Below are positions 32,132-43,500 of a stretch of DNA of 64,000 nt, in pieces (position 1 is the first letter of the stretch; each line of letters starts with the position of its first letter). Origin of the DNA: Tilletiopsis washingtonensis (lineage: Eukaryota; Basidiomycota; Exobasidiomycetes; Entylomatales); NCBI RefSeq assembly GCF_003144115.1, contig NW_020312017.1, positions 240,845 through 304,844 of the forward strand, given 5' to 3'. The translations under genes were made by a program, and so were the position numbers. The notes under the pieces were generated by a model that was given only the letters and a program-made list of their open reading frames with translations, had not been told where the DNA came from and did no database searches.

Positions 32132-32242
32132 CTGATCGCATTGTTCCGCTGCCTTCTCCATCACTCTGTACAACACTAATTGCATGCTTCTCTCGTATCG
32201 TGACGTGGTGCATTGCTGCGCGTGTGCGACAAGAAGGTAGCA
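32132..32242. terminator. 111-bp convergent 3' region NUP42-like / AP-2 alpha
   Basis: Only 111 bp lie between the facing stop codons, so 3' UTRs of the two genes probably overlap. Some AT-enriched patches (ACTAATTGCATG) could serve polyadenylation. Confidence 0.4.
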
Positions 32243-35200
32243 TTAGATGTCGCGTGCCTCAGCTGCAAGCACGGCTGTGAGCAGACGCAGCAGCTCTGCC
32301 GCCACGAGGTCGTTCGTGGCTCGCACTGTGAGCCGGCACAGCTGAGTGCCAGGCGTGTCAGCGATGGGCCGACGCACTGGTGCCCTGTGCTGCTGGCACT
32401 CACCTTGGCCTCCCTGTTTGGCTCAGAACGCAGCAGGCAGCCGACCTTGCCGGCGTTGGACATGTGCAGCACGCCGGCGCCGACGAGGTTGACTGGGTTC
32501 GGATCGACATTGTCGAGGCAGCCGACGCGCGCGCCCGTGACGACCTTGCGATGCCGCTTGGTGTCGACCTCGCCGGTGGACGTGAGTTTGAAGGCGAAGA
32601 TCTGCTGAGCCTCGCGCGGGGGACCGCCGATCTGCTTCCACCGCTCGAAAAAGTCCGCAGCGCCGAGCTGCACGGGCTCGACGAACTTGGTCAGGATGAC
32701 GGGCAGGCGCAGCGAGATCTCCTGCATGCTGCCGGCGAGGTAGTTGATGCGCAGCACCGGCGGCTTCGAGAAGAAGTCGTGGCACTCGAGCTGCACCACC
32801 TGCTGCACCTGCGTGCCGGCGGCGAGAGTGTTCGTCGGCAGCTTAGGCAGCGTGACGGACAGCGCATCGGGCTCTTGCGACTTGATCGAGAGCGTGAAAG
32901 ACGAGAAGCCGACGCTGATCTTGTTGCCGAAGTAGAGCGTGATGCGGCCAAGATGGCCGTGGTATTCGCTCTTGAGCCCGATCTGCAGCTGGTTGTCCTC
33001 GAATAGCACGCCCTCGTCGGTGAACGCGAGGCGGTTGAAGTTCCGGTTGAAGCCAGGCGTGAAGCGGGGAGCTGGCGTGACGGTGGTCGGCATTGTGCTG
33101 CTTGACGAGCCGAGCCCAGAGGACAGGGATGGCGCACGCTCATTGACTGGCGATGTGGCAAGCGGCGACTGAACGTAGTCTCCGCCCCGTGCCCCGTTCG
33201 AGGCGGAGTCCAGGATCGGCTGACGGGCAGCGATCCCAGAGCTGGCAGCCTCGGAAGTGGGTATCAAGGCGGTCGTGCCCGTGCTCATGTCCAGGCCCTC
33301 GAGGCCCGCAAGGATGTCATCCGCGGTCTCAGTGTTCGATCGGTACGCAGAGCCGCCATAGTCGTCGCCGCCGTTTGTGCCTGCCGTCACATGGTCGGGC
33401 CCGTGTGGCCGGATGACAGATGTCGCGGGCCCTGTCGGCATGGCGCCGCCGTTGGCCATGCCCTTCTTGCGGCTCTCCTCGCGTGCAGCCTCGCGCTCGC
33501 GGTTGACCTCCTTGCCGCCGATGACCCACGTGCGCTTGTCGCCGGTGTCTCCGTGCTTGCGCTGCAGCCGGCTGACCAGCAGCGCTGCGATGGAGCGGTC
33601 AGCAGACGCTCAGGCGCGGCAGGCACGACGGACTCACAGGACTTCTCGGAGAAGGGCGGCATCTCGTCACAGACTGCCTGCAGCAGCTCGTCGTTCTCCA
33701 TCGAGGCCAGCGCGACGTACTCGCAAGCGCGCTGCTGCAGCTCGGCGTCCAGGACGTGCCGGTAGCGGTTGAGCACGTACATGATCTGCTCGCGGATCTC
33801 GGGGAAGAGGTTGAGCCACTTGACGTAGGTAGACAGCAGCAGCGCGCGCGTAGACTGAGAGCACAGGTGTGACCGCGAGTGCAGCGCGTGGAACTGCTCG
33901 ATCGGACTCGCACCCGGCTCGTTGGCGATGAGGTGGCCGAACTCGCCGAGCACGTAGCCGCCGACCTTGATGAGGTTCTCGTGGCACGAGCTGGACTTGA
34001 GCAGCTTGAAGACCTGCGTCGCCGCGTACTCCTGCACGTCCTCGTTGTTCGTCACGATCTGCACGACGCGGTACCACACCTCCTCGCCGACATGGTCGCC
34101 CGCAGAGCTGATGAGCTGCAGGATCGTGTCGACGTACCACGAGTACTCGGTGGCGAACTGCAGCAGTGTGTCAGAGCGGCGCACTGGCTCTCGTGTGCTG
34201 CCTGACTCACCTTCTCCGTCAGGATGGCAATTTTGAGCACCATCTCCTCGCGCAGCGCGTAGTCGGCCACGTGCAGGTAGCGCAGCAGCTCGGCAACGAC
34301 GACCTTGGCGTTCGTCACGTCACACATGCTATACAGCAAGTCGAGGCCCCGCCGCCGCACGCTGATGTCCTTGTCGCGCAGCGAGAGGATAATGGTATCT
34401 TGGTGCATCTTGATGGGCTCGAGGCTCTCTGCGCACGCAGCCAGATGCGCCATCGTGTCCAGGCCGAGGTATCGGACATTCGTTTCGCGCGAAAGAATGA
34501 AGCGGCCGAGGAGCACAGCAGCCTTGGCGACCACTACCGACTCGGTGTCGAGGTGAATGGCGAGGTTGATGGCCTCGAAGAGCACCGCATTCTGCGCGTT
34601 GTTGTGCTGCACGTTCTTTGGCGTGTCCTGCGAGTTGTCCAGGATGGTCTCGAGCACGTTGTTGATCGTCTTGCGGATCGTGGCATCGTCTACAGAGAGC
34701 GTCAGCATGCATCGACGATGGGAGCAGTCCAGAGCGCGCACCTGACGGAGGGTAGTACTGCAGCAGCCGCAAGCACTTGATCTGCAGCCACGGCACAGGC
34801 ACCTTGTAGTACACGTACTCGTTGCTGTAGTCGTCGTCGATGACGATCTGTAGCTGGCGTGAGCTTGGCTTTCTGCGTCGGCTGCACCTCGACGCGACTG
34901 ACCTTCTGCAGCCGGTCGACGGCCTTCTGGTAGGCAATGGCGAACGCATCAGGATGGTCCTGTGCCAGCGTCATGACCAGACTTGTCACAGCGAGCGCCA
35001 CACCCTGTTGACCGCTGCGTCAGTCCCAGGTCTGATCGCTTCTAGACAGCGGACGCACCATGTTCTCGTGGTCCATGATCGCCACGATGCGCGCGGCCCA
35101 CTCGTCGGCCGGGATGACCTCGGGGTGCTTGCGGTACAGCCGCAGGAGCGTGAGCGCTGCCTTTTTCCGCACAAAGCTCTTCGACGTGCTGTAGCGCAGC

Positions 35201-36109
35201 CGTCAGATCGCAGAAGCTGATGCTCGCCAGCGACGAGACTCACGGCGAGATCAGCAGCCGGTGCACGTCCTCCGCAAGGGCTTCGGCCATCTCCTTGCCG
35301 CCGATGTTCGCAATGGCGTGCAGCGCGAGACAGTTGTTGATCTCGTTGATCTCGTCCAGATCCTTGCGTATTGAGTTGACCACCAGGCGCACGAGGTCGG
35401 AGTCCTCGTTCATCAGCAGTGTGATCGCCAAGTATCCCTGTGCCAGAGTCAGCTGCTGTGCACGAGCGAAGTGGAGGCAGACTCACGATCTGCTTCTCAG
35501 AGTACTTTGGGCTGGCAATGAGGTTGACAGCCTCCATGTGGCCGATGTCGACTGAGTAGCCGAGGATCGAGGTGAACAGGATCTTGGAGAGGTACTTCTT
35601 GCGCGAGTAGCCGTCCAGCTGTCCCTCTGCGGAGCGCTGTCAGCCCGTGCTCCTCCACCACCAGGCTGCGCGCTTGCCGTGTTTCGTCAAGTCGAGCCCA
35701 GCTCCAGACGAGCCTTTACGAGTGACGTGCGCCTCGGAGCGCAGGAACCGCCAGGGCATCGCACATGCTTCCTTTGTCAGACACGCCGGTCACGACACAC
35801 GCTGGTCGAGCGCGGCCCTCGCTGGGCCAGTCGAGAACACGCTCTGCTCACAGCACGGCGGCTGCTGCTCCCCACCGTCTCTCTGCATCACGCACTTCTG
35901 CCTGATCGTGCGGTCCCTTCCAGCTGGTAGCTCGTCTCGTCTCTCGTCTTCCCCGCCCGAGCCCACTCGCTGCTCCACTCACCCTTGAACTTCTGCCGGA
36001 TGTGCGCCATCTCCTTGTTGATGCGCTTCTCCTCAAGCTCGCGCACGCGGCATGCTCTGAGGTCCGCGATGAACGAGGTCAGGCCCCGCATCGACGTTTG
36101 CGACGCCAT
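32243..36109 (-). CDS. APL3: AP-2 complex subunit alpha (alpha-adaptin)
   Basis: Large subunit of the AP-2 clathrin adaptor at the plasma membrane. Ten exons (36109-35983, 35626-35487, 35437-35244, 35188-35059, 35004-34903, 34847-34742, 34689-34211, 34157-33638, 33584-32404, 32341-32243) give 1025 aa. The trunk begins [20 protein letters not shown] and carries [40 protein letters not shown] and [20 protein letters not shown], typical of alpha rather than gamma or beta adaptins. A serine/threonine/glycine-rich hinge (about 655-785) precedes the appendage, which has [20 protein letters not shown] and [16 protein letters not shown] and ends [20 protein letters not shown]. The last acceptor was chosen to give [13 protein letters not shown], as in homologues. 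Intron 1 is 356 nt, much longer than the others. Confidence 0.96.
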
Positions 36110-37043
36110 GGCGGCAGCGGCGGAGCTGCGAGAGCGCAGCAGAAGACGTAGCGGCGGCCAGGCTCAGGCGCTCTTGCGCTGCGGCTCGTGCACTCGGGAC
36201 AAGAGCGAGAGAGAGACACGGACTGGCGGTAGAGGCTTGGGCAGTGAGCGCAGATGGCGAAGCGCGTACGCAGTGGCAGCCGAGCGAGTGGGTGAGGCAG
36301 GGTGGAGTGGAGTGGTGTTGAGGGACGCCGTGCTGGCCTGACCCCAGACCGAGCTCGAGCATCGGGCTCATGGCTGGCGCGCGCCGTCTCGCTGTGCCGC
36401 CGCACGGCAGGCGCCACCCGCGGCATGCAGCGCACGCGGGCAGGCGCGCCGCCGGTCTCGCGACGCGCCTCAGGAGGCCGTGCGCGAGCTGCATGCTGGA
36501 GATCAAGGCCCGCTGCACCTGCCTGCTTGCACCGCCATCGCTCTCCCTCGCTCCTGTTCGTCTCGACACTCAGAGACGGGTCGGTGACGGGGGCAGGAAG
36601 CGGACTGCTGGGCGAGCATGCAGCTGCGCTCGCCGTGCGCCTTTAGTGGACGGCTCAGCTCACAGAGCGGCTCGCAGCGCGGCGCGGCTCGCAGGGTCAT
36701 GCGCACGAGCCCACGATGAGGATGCACACTCCGACACCGCTCACACACGCAGGTACGCAACGAGTGCCTTCAAGAGCCGAACGCAGCTACTCTAGCACAC
36801 AAGACAGGACAACAGGAGGTTGGGAGCACCGTCCGCACGGCGAGGGGTACAGCCTGGCGCGGCGAACAGCATCGCGAGTGGGGAGAGACGACGATTGGAT
36901 ATGAGGACTGAGGGACGGGATGGAGAGCGTCGAGCAGCACAGAGGCCGACCGCAGCGGGTGGAAAGGGAAGCGTGCCTTTGCTTGTGTGGAGGGCGTGAC
37001 TGGACTGAGTGAAGAAGGGACCGACGACGCAGCGCGCTTCGCT
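36110..37043. other. Intergenic between AP-2 alpha start and 14-3-3 stop (934 bp)
   Basis: Promoter of AP-2 alpha plus 3' flank of the 14-3-3 gene. Mixed composition; 36980-37040 just after the 14-3-3 stop is AG-rich on the plus strand. Overlapping open frames have no convincing coding pattern. Nothing further recognised. Confidence 0.45.
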
Positions 37044-38448
37044 TTAAGCCGCCGTCTCGTCCTTGGCCTCAGCCGCGGCAGGTGCCTCGGTGGCCTCGGG
37101 CTTCGACTCGGTGGCCTCGGCCATGTCCGAGGTCCAGAGCGTCACTGCGAGGGAGTGTGGCGTCAGCCTGTGTGGGAGCGCAGTAGCGACAGGCAGCACT
37201 CACGGTTATCTCTGAGCAGCTGCATGATGAGCGCTGTGAGGGGAGAGCGGTCAGCAAGAGTCGCAGAGGCAGCAGGATCGAGTTGGCCGCAAGCGCGATG
37301 GGCAGCGCTGCCGCGGATGCCCGGGCTGCCCGTCGTCGTGACTCACTAGAGTCCTTGTAGCTGAGAAGGGCAGGAGCGTCAGTATGAAGTTGCAGGTGTG
37401 CACACGCGTCGCTCGACTCACCTCTCCTCGGACAGCGTGTCGAGCTCGGCAATGGCGTCGTCGAAGGCCTGCTTGGCGAGGTGGCACGCGCGGTCGGGCG
37501 AGTTCAGGATCTCGTAGTAGAAGACCGAGAAGTTGAGGGCCAGGCCGAGGCGGATGGGGTGCGTGGGCGGCAGCTCCGTGACGGCGACGTCCGAGGCAGC
37601 CTTGTAGGCCTCGAGCGACTTGTCGGCGGAGTCCTTGCGCTTGTCGCCCGTGGCGAACTCGGCGAGGTAGCGGTGGTAGTCACCCTTCCTGTGGGCGGCG
37701 AGAGGATGGTGAGCTCACGAGTGCGCCAGCCAGAGGCGCGGCGCCACGCACATCTTGTGGTAGAACACCTTGCTCTCGCCCGAGGCGGCCGAGGGGATCA
37801 GGTGCTTGTCCAGAACGTCAAGGATGTCCTCGCAGATCTGAGCCAGCTCGGCCTCGATCTTCTCGCCTGTGAGGTCGAGATGGTGTGAGTCGCGAGGGCC
37901 GACAGCGCGTGCCTGCGTCTGCAAGGCACGCAGCAAGGCTGCAGCAGCACTCACGGTACTTCTTGATCATCGTGACCTGCGACTCGTTGCCCTTGCTCTC
38001 CTCCTTCTGCTCGATGGAGGAGACAATGCGCCACGAGGCGCGGCGGGCACCGATGACGTTCTTGTAGGCGACGGAGAGCAGGTTGCGCTCCTCGACGGTG
38101 AGCTCCTGGTCGGACGAAGCGACGCGCTTCATGTTCTCGACCATCTCTGCAGGCGGGCGAGGCATGGTCAGACGTCTGTCGCACGGCTGCACGACCGGCG
38201 CACGAGCCTCCAAACCCGCGTCTTCGGGTCCTCCGCCCGTCTCGCGCCCACCTGGCTCCCTCAGCTTATCATGCGACCCTTTCCTTGTTCCTCCGCCCGG
38301 CAGACCTTCTCTCTCGATGCAGCGCGCAGCTCAAACGCAGACTGCTTCTTCCTGCGCTTCCGTGCCCGTGCGCAGACTCACCCTCGTAGCGCTCAGCCTG
38401 CTCGGCGAGCTTGGCGAGGTAGACGGAGTCCTCCCGGGTGTCGGTCAT
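37044..38448 (-). CDS. BMH1: 14-3-3 protein with 14-nt microexon
   Basis: Dimeric phosphoserine-binding adaptor. Seven exons (38448-38382, 38146-37955, 37866-37752, 37688-37422, 37360-37347, 37233-37204, 37144-37044) give 261 aa, the normal length. Hallmarks: [20 protein letters not shown], then [20 protein letters not shown] and [50 protein letters not shown] and the signature [21 protein letters not shown]. Phosphopeptide-pocket residues (K in NVIGARR context, R and Y in [11 protein letters not shown] context) are retained. The C-tail is glutamate/alanine/threonine-rich. The fifth exon is just 14 nt and the sixth 30 nt; both are needed to keep YKDSTLIMQ in frame. The plural paralogues of other fungi cannot be assessed from this window; the symbol follows yeast. 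Confidence 0.97.
37347..37360 (-). other. 14-nt microexon of 14-3-3 gene
   Basis: Encodes C-TAC-AAG-GAC-TCT-A, the YKDS of the conserved YKDSTLIMQ signature, and is flanked by CTCAG acceptor and GTGAGT donor. Skipping it would shift frame and remove universally conserved residues, so its use is well supported. Confidence 0.88.
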
Positions 38449-40064
38449 GATGACGAAGTGTGGGGTGGGGTGGTGGGGTGCTGCAGTGCGATAAGTACGA
38501 ATTTGCAAGGGGCAGCGTGATGGCGCGAGGTGGTGAGGAGTAGAGAGGAGCGGAAGAGAGATGCGTCAGCAATGCACGATAGAACGCGGTGCGAGAGGAG
38601 CAGCAGCGAGTCTCCGCCAGAGCGTGCGCAGCACGGAGAACAGCCTGCATCACAAGCCAGCGAGCCTGGCGCAGAGGCTGCCCTGTGCAGCCCGCCAGGC
38701 GCGGCGCTGTCTCTCCATCGCCAACTGCCTGCGGCACGGCGGCGCACTGTCGCGTGTGGCCGCCACTGGTGGCCCGACCGCAGCAACAACACCTGCCCTG
38801 CCGCCCCCTACGTGCTCGCAGGGCACGCCTCGTTCCGCCAGCCTGCGCGATCGCGGCAGAGAAGCGAGACTCACGGGTGTGAGGGTAGCGGGAGGGGCAG
38901 TGAGAGCCGGTAGTGGTGGTGATGGAGCAGCGTGCTGCGCGCGGCGACGGCGGCGACGCAGAGGCGCGCGGCGGCTGCGCTGGGGCCTCGGGCGCCGCGG
39001 CGGCGTGCGCGTGCCTCCTCACACGGCGGCGCGCCGTGGCGGCGGCAGGCCAGCAAGGCACGCAGAGACGCGCGGCGTGGCGCGAACGGCTCGGCAGGCA
39101 GGCAGCGGCAGAGCGGCCTGGGCCAGCAGGCAGCTCATCGAAGGCACCAGAGCCAAGGCCGCGCCGTCGCCGCACGCCGCCATCATGCACGTCTCGCTGT
39201 GCGCCGTGCGCATGCGGCACCCAGCGACCGCCTCTTGATGCCAGCGCCCGTCGTGCCAGCTGCTCATCATCCGCGAGCTCTGGCCTCGCCGTGACGACGA
39301 GCAAGCGCGCCTCTTGTGCGATCGCAGGGCGATGTCTAGCTGCTGCTGCGCTGCGGCAGCCTCTCAGGGGCCGAGCTCAATCTCGCGCTGCGGCTCCGAG
39401 GCTGAATGCTGGCCCGGGCGCAGCGGCAAGCACCTCCTTGCCGCGCGCGCCGGCACGCTGCGCGAGAGAGCGCGTACCTCGCAATACGACCTTCAGAGGC
39501 AGCGCAGCACGTCTTGACAGCACCTGACGCTCTCTCGCCTCGCTCAGCTGCGACAAAGGCGAGCGATGGCCCGTCTGATCCCTTGTCCGACAGCTGTCGG
39601 CGTCCGAGACGGCTGCGATGGCGCTGCAGCGGGCTGGCTGTGCAGCAGCGGCACGGTCACGCGCCCCTGACAGCCTGCCGCGCCGCTTGCGTGTGAGCAG
39701 CGCGCGGCGTTGGGCAGAGCGCGACGTGGGTTCAGGGCGAAAATCGGCCGTCTCGTCGCACACGCGTCACCCCGTCGCCTGGCGCGCCGACTGCCGTGCC
39801 CCCGGATACGGCCGCAGGGCATCTTGCGTGGGCTTTGACAGACTGATGAGCCTTCTATTGACATCAAGAGGCTTTCCAGATCTGGTCTGAGCTCCTTCTC
39901 GGCCTGTCGGAGGAACAGAGCGTGGCCGGCGAGAAGGTGGTCACGTGGCCTCGACCCGTGAGAACTCGCCTTGGGGCGCGAGGTGTGGAGGCGGCGCCCG
40001 CTCTGCGGCACTCCCTTCGACCACACCTCAACGACCCGCAAGTCAAGCAGGAGAAAGATGGAGG
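38449..40064. other. Long divergent intergenic region (1616 bp) 14-3-3 / polymerase iota
   Basis: Carries the promoters of two divergent genes. GC-rich with CGGCGG-type patches around 38930-39060. Several long open frames are present on both strands, but all have arginine/alanine-biased translations without motifs and mutually overlap, as expected by chance at this GC content. No RNA gene or repeat recognised. Confidence 0.4.
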
Positions 40065-42194
40065 ATGGCACTAAGCAGCGAAGGCCCAGATGGGCTGCAG
40101 GATTGGCGTCGGGCCTCGGTTGTGCCGGGCGGTAACAGATTGCCAACTCGAGACACGGCTGCACTGAGGGATCCTCGCGCTGCTGAAGAGCAGACTGCTC
40201 TGCCTCCTGATCTGCCGCTCGAGGCACCGCCTGGCCGCATCATCATCCACCTGGTACGCTTCGTCATGTCCTCAGTCTTTCATTCACCACTCATCGTCGT
40301 CGCCTGACAGGACCTGGACGCGTTCTACGTCGGCGCCTCTCGACTGCGCGACGCAGACCTGATCGGCAAGCCTGTCGGGATCAAGCAGAAGGGTCTGCTG
40401 GCGACTGTCTCCTACGAGGCACGGGCGCTCGGCTGTGCAAAGCTCGGACGAGTGACAGAGTCGATCGAGAGGTGTCCAGCGCTGATTCTCGTCGACGGCG
40501 AAGGTGCGTCGCCATGCTGAATGACTGCAGCAAGCGAGGCAGCTCACGTCGCCGGCTGCAGATCTGAGCTTTTTCCGAGCGACCAGTCGCAAGGTCTTCA
40601 GCCTCGTCTCGACTTCACTCGGCCCTGCCACGCCGGTAGAGAAGCTGGGCATGGACGAGCTCTGGATGGACGTGACGGCGCTCATCGACGGGCACCTCAA
40701 TGCGTGGCCTGCCGCTGACGCCGACGGCCAGCGCTGGTTCTCTCTCCCGGGCAAGCATGCTGCGCTCAAGGGTGACGCAGCGTCGTCGACGGGCTTTCAC
40801 TATTCAGCAACAGCAGCTACGGGCCATGTCGACTCTGCTCTGCCGAGTCTGCGCTTCATCATCGCTTCCTATCTCGCCGCGCACTTGCGAGAGCTGCTCC
40901 AGTCCCAGATGTCGCTCAGCGCCAGCGCCGGCATCGCGCCGAACAAGGCTCTGGCCAAGCTTGCAGGAGCAGCGCACAAGCCTGCCCAGCAGACTCTCTT
41001 CGCGCCCAGCGATCCGCGCGACTACGCCGCATACGTGGCCAAACGGCGACTACGCTCGCTCGGCGGCTTCGGCTCGTCGATCGTCGAGCGCATCACGGAT
41101 GCTCTTGCTGCTTCTCGCGGCAGTGAACCTTCTGCCGAGCAACACCCGGCAGACGCTAGCAGCTTGACGACGGCAGAGGTGCGCAAGCGCATCGACCGGC
41201 AGGCGTTCATCCACGCCTTCGGCACTGCAGGCCCGCGGCTCTGGGCGGCGCTCTGGGGCCAGGACTCGACGTCCGTCGTGCATGCTCCCGAGTTCCCTTC
41301 GACGATTTCGATTGAAGACACCTACGCGCCGACCGGCGCGCCCGCCTCTGCGCTCAGCACCTTGACAGCCGCGCTGATGCGCCGCCTCGACTTCGAGCTG
41401 CGCGGTAAGGAGAGCAAGGCGCCGCGCTTTGTGCGCACCGATCGGCCGGCCTGGGGCGAAGGCGGCGGCCCGCTCGTGCGGTGCTACGAGCAGATTGATG
41501 ACGGCGAGGTCGGGCCATGGATGCGCTGGCCGGCCGGCTTGAGGCTCAGCACCATGAGCGGCGGCTGGGGCTCGCGCGTCAGCAGGCAGACGGCCATGCC
41601 CGTCGAGCTCTTGTGAGTCGTGTACGTGTGCTTAACCGCGCTACGCTGACACTGTGCCTCAGTGACGAGACTCTGACGCGCGAAGCTCGCCACGCTGCCT
41701 TGCTGCGCACCCTCGAAGGCCTGCAGCGCCTCATGTGCAAGCCTGGCGCTCCGGTGCGTCTGCTCAACATCGCAGCCTTCGAGCTGCGCACCGTGCCGCC
41801 CGAGAGGGCCATTGGATCATGGCTGGCGGCTGCCGAGGCTCGCACCGCCCAGCGCCAGAGCATCGACATGGAGTTCCTGCTCTCGCTGCCCGCAGACATT
41901 CGCGCTGAGGTGGCGGCGCAGCACGGCATCGACCTCGACGACACTCGGCCCACGCAGCAGGTAGCGTGCCTCGTCTGTGGCGCTCTCACGCCGCCGTACC
42001 TGCTGCACGACCACGCCATGTGGCCGGCCACTGGCGCGCCCGATGCCGAAGCCGAAGAAGCGTCCGACCATGACGACGCCGAGCAAGACGACTTGGCGCA
42101 CTGTCCGCTGCCCTCGTGCGGCATCTCCCTGCCCGCTCGTCTCGTCTACGAGCACAGGCGCTGGCACGAGGCTCGCGGCTCGACATCACCCTGA
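40065..42194 (+). CDS. POLI: Y-family DNA polymerase, iota-like, with ubiquitin-binding motif and zinc-finger tail
   Basis: Predicted 654-aa translesion polymerase. Exons 40065-40253, 40311-40503, 40562-41612, 41663-42194. Palm carboxylates lie in IIIHLDLDAFYVGASRLR and in LGMDELWMDV; the finger strand has GLLATVSYEARALG. Helix-hairpin-helix-like segments follow: SASAGIAPNKALAKLAGAAH and RLRSLGGFGSSIVERI. A little-finger domain comes next. From about residue 560, FLLSLPADIRAEVAAQHGID fits the ubiquitin-binding motif (UBM) of polymerase iota and Rev1. The C-terminus has two Cys/His clusters (CLVCG...HDH and CPLPSC...EHRRWH) that could be small zinc fingers. No BRCT domain, arguing against Rev1. 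The start at 40065 is the ATG closest to the catalytic core; an in-frame ATG at 39945 would add 40 residues. Confidence 0.85.
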
Positions 42195-42368
42195 GCGTAC
42201 CTCTAGAGCAAGCTCGCACACCTCAAATGATACCCTGATGCCAAGCTTCCTCCTCGATACCTCCGGCGCGCTGTCAGCAGCGGCGACGCTGTAGAGGGCT
42301 CTGCGACTGGAGACTTCGCGGCTGCGCTGAGCGGATCAGATGTTATTGCTGAGAGTGGTGCTTGATGC
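42195..42368. other. Convergent 3' flanks (174 bp)
   Basis: Between the facing stops of the polymerase and the CsbD-like gene. Presumed 3' UTRs; nothing else seen. Confidence 0.4.
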
Positions 42369-42744
42369 TCAAGCGGAGCCGACGCCGTCGCCCGTCTGCG
42401 GGCAGGCTGCGAAGGTGGTCAGCGCGGAGGCCTGCCGCCAGCACACGCAGGAGCACTCACCCTTCTCGGCGAGCTCAGCGGCCTTGCCCTGCACGCCGCC
42501 CTGCGCCTGGGCGTCGGGGGCCGAGTTGAAGGCCTCGCGGATCTCCTCGGTGGCCGCTGCCTTGGTGTCGGCGCCCGACTGCTGCCACTCGGCCGAGCCG
42601 GTGACGTTGCCGATCGTCTCGGACGCGGCGCCCTGGGCGTACTTGGCGTGGCCGGCGGTGATGCCAGCTGAGAAGGGGGTCAGCGATGTCGCAGCGCAGC
42701 GCTGCGAAGGCGTGCTCACCGGCGGAAGAGAGCTGCTCAGACAT
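42369..42744 (-). CDS. CsbD-like small stress protein
   Basis: An 89-aa protein from three exons (42744-42720, 42667-42461, 42406-42369). It is hydrophilic, alanine/glycine/glutamate-rich with the repeated pattern HAKYAQGAASETIGNVTGSA followed by EWQQSGADTKAAATEEIREA and QGGVQGKAAELAEK. This matches fungal CsbD-like proteins, sometimes annotated as mismatched base pair and cruciform DNA recognition proteins; bacterial CsbD is a general stress protein. No catalytic residues are expected. Small, probably soluble or loosely structured. Both junctions are phase-checked. Its upstream region is over 3 kb long. The biochemical role of the family in fungi is not well established. Confidence 0.85.
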
Positions 42745-43474
42745 GGTTGCTTGTGTGAGGTGGTGGTGCGGACGCAAGGAGGTGTGTGCTTGGCCTGGGC
42801 GGTCGAGGTGCGGGGGGGGCTAGGGTCCATGTGGAGAAGCGGATGACGCAGCGCTGCGCCAGCGTCACGTGGCAAGCCGCGTCTGTGCGGCCCAGGCGCG
42901 TCCACCTCCTGCGCTGCGTCCCAACAACCAACTCCCACGCCGGCGGAGGTGTCGGTCTCGCCCGCACGCCGACGGGTGACGCCGAGCAGCGCCGCGTTTC
43001 ACACCAATATTGTCTCGCCGCCGGTCTGAGGTGAGTGGCAGCGGACGGGCCTCGCTGCGGCACGTTGCGGGTGGCTGCGGCCCTCGGCTGCATGAGAAAC
43101 GGCGTGCGAGCGTGCAGCAACTCGCTGGCAGCACCCGGCGCGGCCTTTCTCGTGCCAGATCCCGGGCGACTGTCTGTGTCCTGGAAATGACCCGGCGACC
43201 GCGAGTGACCCGCTCGCGCTGCTGCGGCCGCCTCTGCCACAGCGTGCTGGTCACCATCACCCGATGCCAGGGGCTCCATGCGCTCACGATGATCCGCGTT
43301 GCTGCGCGGGCATCCCGGTCGCTCATGCGCAGACCGGCTGTGCCGCCGTATGCGTGTGCCGCAGCGCGCATGGGCGGGGCGTGCGAGAGGGTCCGACGTC
43401 GAGCGCTTTAAGCTTAGAGCGAGACACATAGATGATCGCCCTTCGCCCTCGCTCGAGCCATGCAGCGAGCAGCT

Positions 43475-43500
43475 ACGCCGACGCCGACGCCGACGCCGAC
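43475..43500. repeat. Hexanucleotide microsatellite (acgccg)4
   Basis: About 4.3 perfect copies of acgccg within the long intergenic region. Confidence 0.9.

Noticed and set aside
38449-40064. Extra gene between 14-3-3 and the polymerase
   Set aside because: Frames up to 300 codons overlap on both strands and have no recognisable domain, coding periodicity or consistent intron set.
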